Positions 6,856-12,463 of a stretch of 12,463 nucleotides of DNA are shown in pieces. The notes under the pieces were generated by a model. It worked only from the letters and a program-made list of their open reading frames with translations. It did no database searches and was not told the origin of the DNA. Numbering within the stretch: the first letter of the stretch is position 1; each line of letters starts with the position of its first letter. The translations under genes were made by a program, and so were the position numbers. Origin of the DNA: Desulfobacula sp. (GTDB lineage Bacteria > Desulfobacterota > Desulfobacteria > Desulfobacterales > Desulfobacteraceae); NCBI GenBank assembly GCA_029940235.1, contig JAOZRI010000041.1, forward strand, positions 1 through 12,463, read 5' to 3'.

Positions 6856-7662
6856 CTATTGTTTTTTTGCAGGAATCCAGATGGTTTTTCCATCAAACTG
6901 GATTCTGTCAATATTATCATAGTTAACTTCATATAGAAGTGAAAAAACTTCATCCATATTGTAAACAACAATCTTGCTTAAAGGCTCAAGAAGATCAATA
7001 CTCAAAGCTACTTTTTTTTCAACAAGATTGTATATAATTACCATGGTTTCGGAAAATTTTAAAATTTTCCCAACCCCTGAACTCATTCCATGATCAACAG
7101 GTTCATCAGCTTTGGATGAAACATTGATCCCTTTATGCTCATAAAATTCTTTTAAGATATTAAAATGAATATTCCATATATTATCTCCAGGCTGTACCAC
7201 ATAAATTCCATACTCTTTAATTTTCTGGGGTAAAACAGCTCCAGAGGCTTCAATTTTTTCTTCAAAAACACTGCCTTCTTTGATAAATGCTTTTTCCAGA
7301 ATATCTCTCATGGAAATTTTATTACCGCCAATTGTAAAACTTTCATTGGATTTAACAATCATATCAAGGCTTTGTTTAATACCAAGGTCTTCTTTGCGTG
7401 AGCCCATGAGCTCTTTTAGAGTTGTATCTTTGTTGAGATTTTTATAATTAATATCCGGCATTACAATAATCTTTTTTTTGACAACCCCTTTTTCATTTAA
7501 GCTTATATCTTTTATATTTGTGGTCTGATTTTGGGCAATATTTGTATTACCTGCTGTATTTGGTAATTTATTCTGTATAGGTCTATTGTAATAGACAACA
7601 GCAAAGAGAATAATACCCAGCAGAACCACAAGAGTTATTAATATTTTTTTGTTCTTTTCCAG
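6856..7662 (-). CDS. Membrane-anchored LysM-like protein, probable CTG start
   Basis: I do not recognise a named family. From the proposed CTG at 7662 the product is 268 residues. It has a positively charged N-terminus (EKNKK), one hydrophobic helix (about 7-25), a polar Asn/Thr/Lys-rich linker and a C-terminal domain presumably outside the cytoplasm. YVVQPGDNIWNI (about 154-165) matches the first strand and helix of a LysM peptidoglycan-binding motif, and the last residues (TIWIPAKKQ) resemble a LysM closing strand. About 90 residues separate them, far more than in a normal 45-residue LysM. The gene is first in the yajC-secDF unit, 15 nt before yajC, just after a predicted promoter. A GTG at 7629 is in frame but lies inside the hydrophobic helix with no ribosome binding site. 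The CTG has an AAGGAG 9 nt upstream and restores a normal N-terminus. A peptidoglycan-binding role is inference. Confidence 0.75.
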   Translation of the reverse strand: MEKNKKILITLVVLLGIILFAVVYYNRPIQNKLPNTAGNTNIAQNQTTNIKDISLNEKGVVKKKIIVMPDINYKNLNKDTTLKELMGSRKEDLGIKQSLDMIVKSNESFTIGGNKISMRDILEKAFIKEGSVFEEKIEASGAVLPQKIKEYGIYVVQPGDNIWNIHFNILKEFYEHKGINVSSKADEPVDHGMSSGVGKILKFSETMVIIYNLVEKKVALSIDLLEPLSKIVVYNMDEVFSLLYEVNYDNIDRIQFDGKTIWIPAKKQ

Positions 7663-7671
7663 ACCTGTTTT

Positions 7672-7677
7672 CTCCTT
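7672..7677 (-). promoter_or_regulatory. Ribosome binding site of the LysM-like gene, pointing at CTG
   Basis: AAGGAG on the minus strand, 9 nt before CTG 7662. An in-frame TAG lies at 7680-7678. No ATG, GTG or TTG occurs in frame between that stop and the GTG at 7629, so this site has no conventional start to serve in this frame. Confidence 0.65.
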
Positions 7678-7701
7678 CTAATAAAATCAATCTTGAAACT
7701 G

Positions 7702-7771
7702 TTTGAAATACACAATACTTGGTTTTATGTCAAGAAAACATTCACAGTTTACAATTATTGTGTATTTAAAA
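7702..7771. repeat. Inverted repeat bracketing the predicted promoter
   Basis: The arms at 7702-7721 and 7752-7771 are reverse complements at 18 of 20 positions, including an uninterrupted 11-bp core (AAATACACAAT at 7706-7716, ATTGTGTATTT at 7757-7767). The spacer is 30 bp and contains the -35 box; the -10 lies within the first arm. The upstream arm carries its own small near-palindrome, ACAATTATTGT (7751-7761). No T-run follows, so a terminator for rng is unlikely. Paired operators for a repressor, or an mRNA stem, are possible readings. Confidence 0.65.
7705..7733 (-). promoter_or_regulatory. Predicted sigma70-type promoter for the LysM-like/yajC/secDF unit
   Basis: On the minus strand a perfect TTGACA (-35, 7733-7728) is followed after 17 nt by TATTTC (-10, 7710-7705; three of six match TATAAT). 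Transcription would begin near 7698, leaving a leader of about 36 nt before the CTG start. It is the only clear promoter I find in the window. The -10 is weak and lies in one arm of an inverted repeat, which suggests regulated use. Confidence 0.5.
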
Positions 7772-7779
7772 TATCGTTG

Positions 7780-9243
7780 TTAAGTATTGATAAATATGTT
7801 GTTTTCTCCTGAAATCATATTGGAATCACCCTCAATGGTAATGAATATATCTCTTTTTGATTCAATCTCTATCAGCTCTTCTCTTTTTTTATTTAGCAGA
7901 TAAATGCTTACTTCTTTGGGTACCACAGCTTTTATCTCTTTTATTTCAGGCTTCAATGATTTGAGGTTTAACTGTCTGAGGATGGCAAGTCCCTGGGTTT
8001 CCACTGAAGGAATCTGGCCGCGACCTCTGCAATACTTGCAGGCTTCATAGCTTCCAAAGGTTATTGCATGTTTTATACGCTGACGGGACATCTCCATTAA
8101 TCCAAATTTTGTTATTCCGCCTACCTTTGTTTTGGCTTTGTCAGATTTCAGGTGTTTTTTCAGAGCTTTTGTAACTTCAGCTTTATGTTTTCTTTCTCGC
8201 ATATCTATGAAATCAATAACAATTAAACCACCCATATCACGAAGTCTCAACTGGCGGGCAACCTCTTCACACGCCTCAAGATTAGTGTGAAATGCAGTCT
8301 CTTCAATATTTTTCTTTTTAGTGGATTTTCCCGAATTTACATCAATGGAGACAAGGGCTTCTGTCTGTTCGACAACAAGGAATCCACCGGATTTAAGTGC
8401 AGCCTCTTTTTTATAGATTGAAGCGATCTGCTCTTCAAGTTGATATTTTGTAAATATTGGTTTTTCACCCTTAAAAAGCTTGACAATCTTTTTTTGTTTT
8501 GGGGCTATGACCATGATAAAATCTTTTACCTCTTTAAAAACTTCAGCACTGTCAATGAGAATTTCACTGATATCCGATGTGAAATAATCTCTTAATGACC
8601 GTACCGCAAGGGTCTGCTCCTGATAAAGCAGAGAAGGTGCCTTGTTTTTAACGGCATTTTTATCAATGTCTTTCCATACAAGCATTAAATATTTTAAATC
8701 TGCATTAAACATTGCTTTGGTTGATTTTTTGCCTGCTGTTCTCACAATCATGCCAAATCCATCGGCTATTTTCATACTTTTTACTATGGTAACAAGGCGT
8801 TTTCTCTCCTCTTCATTATTGATTTTTCTGGAGACACCCCTTGTGGAATTTCCCGGCATTAATACTGAAAGTCGTCCAGGCAGAGAAATATATGTTGTCA
8901 GCATAGCTCCCTTTGTACTGATGGGGTCCTTTGTTACCTGAACAATAAGCTCCTGCCCTTTTTTTATTAAATTAAACAGTGCTTTGTTGCTGGATTTTAC
9001 ATCCTGGAAATAGTCTTTGTGGATCTCATTTTTTTGTAAAAAACCATTTTTTGGGGCTCCATAATCTACAAATACAGCCTGAAGACTTGGTTCTACCCGT
9101 GTTACAATACCTTTATAGATATTGCCCTGGGTAACTCTTCTTGCTGTTGTTTCAATATGAAACTCTTCAAGTTTATTGTCTTTGATTGTTGCAATTCTGC
9201 TTTCATCGGGGTCAAGGGCATTAATTAAGATTTTTTTTGTCAT
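7780..9243 (-). CDS. rng: Ribonuclease G (RNase E/G family)
   Basis: Cytosolic endoribonuclease that cuts AU-rich single-stranded RNA; in E. coli RNase G matures the 16S rRNA 5' end and starts decay of some mRNAs. In 487 residues it has an S1-type RNA-binding domain (about 37-125, with GNIYKGIVTRVEPSLQAVFVDYG), a 5'-sensor/RNase H-like part, and a catalytic DNase I-like domain with Asp301 (VSIDVNSGK) and Asp344 (VIDFIDM). These correspond to the paired metal-binding Asp of RNase E. The zinc-link motif CKYCRGRGQ (Cys402, Cys405) follows the family block FGLMEMSRQRIKHA. Length matches RNase G, and there is no long C-terminal degradosome scaffold as in RNase E. The ATG start lies 1 nt after the mltF stop, with only a weak purine-rich site, implying coupled translation. 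No strong terminator follows. Confidence 0.95.
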   Translation of the reverse strand: MTKKILINALDPDESRIATIKDNKLEEFHIETTARRVTQGNIYKGIVTRVEPSLQAVFVDYGAPKNGFLQKNEIHKDYFQDVKSSNKALFNLIKKGQELIVQVTKDPISTKGAMLTTYISLPGRLSVLMPGNSTRGVSRKINNEEERKRLVTIVKSMKIADGFGMIVRTAGKKSTKAMFNADLKYLMLVWKDIDKNAVKNKAPSLLYQEQTLAVRSLRDYFTSDISEILIDSAEVFKEVKDFIMVIAPKQKKIVKLFKGEKPIFTKYQLEEQIASIYKKEAALKSGGFLVVEQTEALVSIDVNSGKSTKKKNIEETAFHTNLEACEEVARQLRLRDMGGLIVIDFIDMRERKHKAEVTKALKKHLKSDKAKTKVGGITKFGLMEMSRQRIKHAITFGSYEACKYCRGRGQIPSVETQGLAILRQLNLKSLKPEIKEIKAVVPKEVSIYLLNKKREELIEIESKRDIFITIEGDSNMISGENNIFINT

Positions 9244-9244
9244 T

Positions 9245-10627
9245 TTAGTAAATTTCTTTTTGTTTTAATATATCATAATAGGTGAGGATACGGTCAACGT
9301 ACTGGACAGGTTCCCAACCTCTTGCATAACCATGTTTGGTCTTTTTATAGTATTTGGATTTTGATAGTAAAGGCAAAACACTCCTTAAATCCTGCCATTT
9401 AACTTCATTTAATCCAATTTCACTGGCAATTTTTATAGCATCGCTTACATGACCATAACCTATATTATAACTGGCAAGGCCAAATAAGAGTCTTTCGTGC
9501 TCATCTTCAATATAGTTAAATTTTTTAACCATTTTATCAAGGTATTTTATGCCAGCTTTAATACTTTGTGAAGGTTTAAGACGATTTTTAATTCCCATTT
9601 CTTTGGCAGTAACATTTGTAACCTGCATTAAGCCTCTGACATTGGTAACACTTTTTGCCTTTGGGTTAAAATGGGATTCCTGGTAAACAACGGCTGCAAC
9701 AAGTTTCCAGTCAAAGCCGTATTGTATTGATTCATCAATAATCATTTTTTTATACTTGGGCAGTCTTGTTTTAATCCTTTGGTGGAATCTTTTAAGATCA
9801 AAGGGGTCTGTATCTTCAATATTTGCAAAATATTTATCAGATATCTGTTTTAACAATCCTGTTTCATTGGCATATAAAAAAAATTTATTAATCTGTTCTA
9901 ACATTTGTGAATCATTTTTATTAACTGCCCAGGCAAGGGCTTCTTCTCTCTGGATTGGGATACCTATTTTAATATCAGGATAATATCTCTGGTTTAAATA
10001 GGCAATATTGTTGTCAGCAATTGTAAATTTAATTTCTCTATCGTTAACCATACGGATCAACTCTTCTGTGGCAACATTGTCATGGAGTACATAGCTAAGA
10101 TCAACGCCTGAATCCTTGATTGATTCAAGGCGTGAATGATATGATGTTCCCCTGCGGACATGTATTGTTCTAAACGTTAAATCTTCAATATTTTTAGGGC
10201 CGAAGACAAGTTTGTGATGGACAATGTGCTGTCTGATTGACATGTAGGGGATTGAAAAATTAACTTTTTCAATCCTCTCCTTTGTTATTGCAAGTCCGGC
10301 AGCTATAAAATCACCTTTCCCCTGTTCAAGATATGTGAATATATTATTCCAGCCTGGAGTAACAATATCAAGTTCAACATCTATAAACTTGGCAAACTGT
10401 TCAGCAAGGTCATATTCAAATCCAAAGGGTTTATTCTTATAGTAATATAAAGTATTCAAGGAGTTATTAGTAATAAGTCTTAATACTCCTATTTTTTTGA
10501 CTCTTTGAAAACTGTTAAGATCAGATCCAAGTTTTTTATTGTGTATCAATAGAGAAAAATAGATAAAAAGGCACATCAGGCCAGTAATGTTTATTAAAAT
10601 AAAATTATTAAAATAAAATTTTTTCAT
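9245..10627 (-). CDS. mltF: Membrane-bound lytic murein transglycosylase F (MltF-like)
   Basis: Two-domain peptidoglycan lytic transglycosylase, which cleaves MurNAc-GlcNAc bonds to form 1,6-anhydromuramyl ends. The protein is 460 residues from ATG 10627. An N-terminal hydrophobic segment (about 8-28) serves as membrane anchor or signal, with no Cys lipobox. A family-3 solute-binding domain follows (about 44-270, with FGFEYDLAEQFAKFIDVEL and GDFIAAGLAITKERIEKVNFS), then an SLT-type lysozyme-like domain (about 295-455). Glu317 in YQESHFNPKAKS is the catalytic acid; RGLMQVTNVTAKEMG (331-345) and ASYNIGYGHV (385-394) complete the fold. The ATG begins 1 nt after the parC stop and the gene ends 1 nt before rng. 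The frame is open further, to a TTG at 10669 inside parC, but that only adds residues ahead of a good MKK-type N-terminus. Confidence 0.93.
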   Translation of the reverse strand: MKKFYFNNFILINITGLMCLFIYFSLLIHNKKLGSDLNSFQRVKKIGVLRLITNNSLNTLYYYKNKPFGFEYDLAEQFAKFIDVELDIVTPGWNNIFTYLEQGKGDFIAAGLAITKERIEKVNFSIPYMSIRQHIVHHKLVFGPKNIEDLTFRTIHVRRGTSYHSRLESIKDSGVDLSYVLHDNVATEELIRMVNDREIKFTIADNNIAYLNQRYYPDIKIGIPIQREEALAWAVNKNDSQMLEQINKFFLYANETGLLKQISDKYFANIEDTDPFDLKRFHQRIKTRLPKYKKMIIDESIQYGFDWKLVAAVVYQESHFNPKAKSVTNVRGLMQVTNVTAKEMGIKNRLKPSQSIKAGIKYLDKMVKKFNYIEDEHERLLFGLASYNIGYGHVSDAIKIASEIGLNEVKWQDLRSVLPLLSKSKYYKKTKHGYARGWEPVQYVDRILTYYDILKQKEIY

Positions 10628-10628
10628 C

Positions 10629-12463
10629 CTATTTAGATGGAATAACTTTTGGTTCCATAATAATTTCAACTCTATTTACATTTTGATATCCACGGGGAAG
10701 CTTTTTCCCTCTACGCCCTCTCATTGAAGTATAATCCTTTTGGTTTCCAGGAGTTAACTTTAAAAAATGTTTTCCTGAATGTATAACAAGAATAGAATTT
10801 AATGGCAATATTTTAAGGAACTTGAGCTTTTCAGGGCTCTTTGATTGTAATGCCTTTTTAGGGATGGAGATAATTTTATTGCCTTTGCCTTTTTGTAAAC
10901 TTGGCAGTTGATTCAGGGTAAATATCAATAATCTGCCAGAAGAGGTAACAGCTGCAATATGATCTTGTTCAAGATCAAAGATTTTTTGCGGGTGTAAAAG
11001 CTGATTCCCCTGTTTTAAGGTTACAATGGCTTTACCGTTTTTATAATTTGTTAATAAATCACTGAATTTAATAATAAATCCATATCCGCTGTCAGATCCC
11101 ATAAGAAAATGATTACTGTTTTCACCTGACAACATGAATTGTATATGGGCCTCAAAGGCAATTGAGAGGTGACCTGTTAATGGCTCTCCATTTCCCCTTG
11201 CAGAAGGCAGCGCATGGGAATACAGCATATAGCTTCTGCCTGTATTATCAAAAAATATAATGGGTTTATCACTTTTTGTCCTTAAATAGCCTGAGAGAGA
11301 ATCACCTGATTTGAATTTAACATTTTCAGGATCAATTTCATGTCCCTTGGCTGATCGAATCCAGCCGTTTTTTGATAATATAATGGTGACAGGCTCTATA
11401 TCCATCACATCGGTGATGGAAAATTTTTCTGCCTCTTTTCTCTTTTTGATGGGAGAGCGTCTTTTATCTCCATATTGTTTTGCATCTGATTGTATTTCAT
11501 CTTTCATATACTTTTTAAAGGTTTTTTCATTGCCAAGGATTTTTTCAAGGTTTTTTCTTTGTGACTCAAGATCTTTTAACTCTGCCTTGATTTTAATCTC
11601 TTCAAGTTTTGCAAGCTGTCTGAGCCTGATTTCAAGAATAGCTGTTGCCTGAATCTCAGTAAGGCAAAAAGCTTTAATGAGCTTTTTTTTAGGTTTATCA
11701 GAGCTTCTGATAATTTTAATTACTTCATCAATATTTAAAAAGGCAATGAGTAAACCTTCTAAAATATGCAGGCGGCTTGAAATTTTGTCTAATCTGAAGT
11801 TTAGTTTTCTACGTATGGTGTCTGCTCTGAACTCAAGCCATTCTGTTAAAAATTCAAGCAGGTTTTTCACCTTGGGTTTGCCATTGATTCCAATTACATT
11901 CATATTTAAAGAGTATGAGCGCTCAAGATCTGTTGTTGCAAACAGATGATCAGTAAGAGCTGTTAAATCAACCCTGTTTGATCTGGGAGTCACAACGAGG
12001 CGGGTTGGATCTTCATGATCTGATTCATCTCTGATATCAATTACCATGGGCAGTTTTTTTGCATCCATCTGGCTTACAATCTGTTCATAAATTTTTTCAG
12101 TGGAAGCATGGTGGGGCAGGGCAGTATAGATGATTTCATTGTCTTCAATATGGAATTTCGCCCGCATTTTGATTCTGCCCCTGCCTTTTTTATAGATCTC
12201 TTTTATTTCCAAGGCAGGAGTGATAATTTCAGCATTAGTGGGAAAATCTGGTCCTTTAATAAATTTACAAATTTTATTTATGTCGGCATCATCATTATCA
12301 ATCAGATGGATCAAAGCCTTTGCAACCTCACGAAGATTGTGGGGCAGAATACTTGTGGCCATGCCAACTGCAATACCTGTGGAACCGTTGAGTAAAACAT
12401 TTGGCAGTCGTGCAGGAAGGATTACAGGTTCATCAAGAGTCCCATCAAAATTTGGAACCCAGT
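10629..12463 (-). CDS. parC: DNA topoisomerase IV subunit A, 5' end outside window
   Basis: Breakage-reunion subunit of topoisomerase IV, which decatenates daughter chromosomes with ParE. I see 610 residues in frame to the right edge. The first visible part (WVPNFDGTLDEPVILPARLP, then LLNGSTGIAVGMAT) lies just after the active-site region. The catalytic Tyr and quinolone-resistance region fall outside, perhaps 140 residues missing judging from E. coli ParC. Next come RDESDHEDPTRLVVTPRSNRVD and HLFATTDLE of the tower, the coiled-coil segment with LHILEGLLIAFLNIDEVIKIIR, the YGDKRRSP block, and a beta-pinwheel C-terminal domain (SGYLRTKSDKP, ALPSARGNGEPLTG, KGKGNKIISIP, RGRRGKKLPRG). No GyrA-box (QRRGGKG) is present and PSARGNGEPLTG matches ParC, so ParC is preferred over GyrA. 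The frame continues beyond an internal ATG at 12362, which is not the start. Confidence 0.95.
   Translation of the reverse strand, partial: WVPNFDGTLDEPVILPARLPNVLLNGSTGIAVGMATSILPHNLREVAKALIHLIDNDDADINKICKFIKGPDFPTNAEIITPALEIKEIYKKGRGRIKMRAKFHIEDNEIIYTALPHHASTEKIYEQIVSQMDAKKLPMVIDIRDESDHEDPTRLVVTPRSNRVDLTALTDHLFATTDLERSYSLNMNVIGINGKPKVKNLLEFLTEWLEFRADTIRRKLNFRLDKISSRLHILEGLLIAFLNIDEVIKIIRSSDKPKKKLIKAFCLTEIQATAILEIRLRQLAKLEEIKIKAELKDLESQRKNLEKILGNEKTFKKYMKDEIQSDAKQYGDKRRSPIKKRKEAEKFSITDVMDIEPVTIILSKNGWIRSAKGHEIDPENVKFKSGDSLSGYLRTKSDKPIIFFDNTGRSYMLYSHALPSARGNGEPLTGHLSIAFEAHIQFMLSGENSNHFLMGSDSGYGFIIKFSDLLTNYKNGKAIVTLKQGNQLLHPQKIFDLEQDHIAAVTSSGRLLIFTLNQLPSLQKGKGNKIISIPKKALQSKSPEKLKFLKILPLNSILVIHSGKHFLKLTPGNQKDYTSMRGRRGKKLPRGYQNVNRVEIIMEPKVIPSK

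Noticed and set aside
7702..7771. Inverted repeat as an intrinsic terminator for rng
   Set aside because: The arms are AT-rich, the loop is 30 nt and no T-run follows, so it does not fit a Rho-independent terminator.
10628..10669. TTG start giving MltF 14 extra residues inside parC
   Set aside because: ATG 10627, right after the parC stop, gives a typical MKK plus hydrophobic segment; the extra residues look like parC read in another frame.
11311..11652. Plus-strand open frame of 113 codons opposite parC
   Set aside because: Antisense to a well-conserved ParC segment. It has no ribosome binding site or motif that I could identify.
1..12463. CRISPR array, tRNA/rRNA, transposase, phage or defence genes
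   Set aside because: I saw no regularly spaced direct repeats, no cloverleaf-like sequence in gaps, and no such protein motifs. Genes fill nearly all the window.

Overview
The window reads as ordinary chromosomal DNA from an AT-rich, Gram-negative bacterium. All ten genes lie on the minus strand and are tightly packed. The family members (a close homologue of E. coli ParC, RNase G, MltF, CpoB/YbgF, SecDF-YajC) indicate a proteobacterium in the broad sense. The AT-rich composition and the yajC-secD-secF-cpoB-dprA-topA order lead me to suspect a sulfate-reducing Desulfobacterota lineage (Desulfobacteraceae-like). That taxonomic call is inference and was not tested by any search.

Layout in transcription order, from high to low coordinates. 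(1) parC (5' end outside the window), mltF and rng are separated by 1 nt each and look like one transcription unit: topoisomerase IV subunit A, a membrane-bound lytic transglycosylase and ribonuclease G. (2) A 117-nt gap (7663-7779) is the only substantial intergenic region. It holds a good sigma70-like promoter inside an imperfect 20-bp inverted repeat. (3) A second unit follows: a membrane-anchored LysM-like protein, yajC, secD, secF, a CpoB-like lipoprotein, dprA and topA (3' end outside the window). Spacings are short except between secF and cpoB, where about 160 bp of hairpin-rich, apparently non-coding DNA resembles a dispersed intergenic repeat.

Functionally, YajC-SecD-SecF is the accessory complex of the Sec translocon. 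The LysM-like protein, CpoB and MltF belong to the cell envelope and peptidoglycan. DprA (RecA loading on incoming ssDNA), TopA and ParC handle DNA, and RNase G handles RNA.

I see no phage, IS, CRISPR, tRNA, rRNA or defence system, and no obviously new multi-gene system. The points most worth a second look are: a probable CTG start codon for the LysM-like gene; the promoter nested in an inverted repeat; a SecF with an apparent extra transmembrane hairpin between the usual TM2 and TM3; the hairpin-rich element between secF and cpoB; and an unusual run of TTG starts (topA, dprA, secD, yajC).
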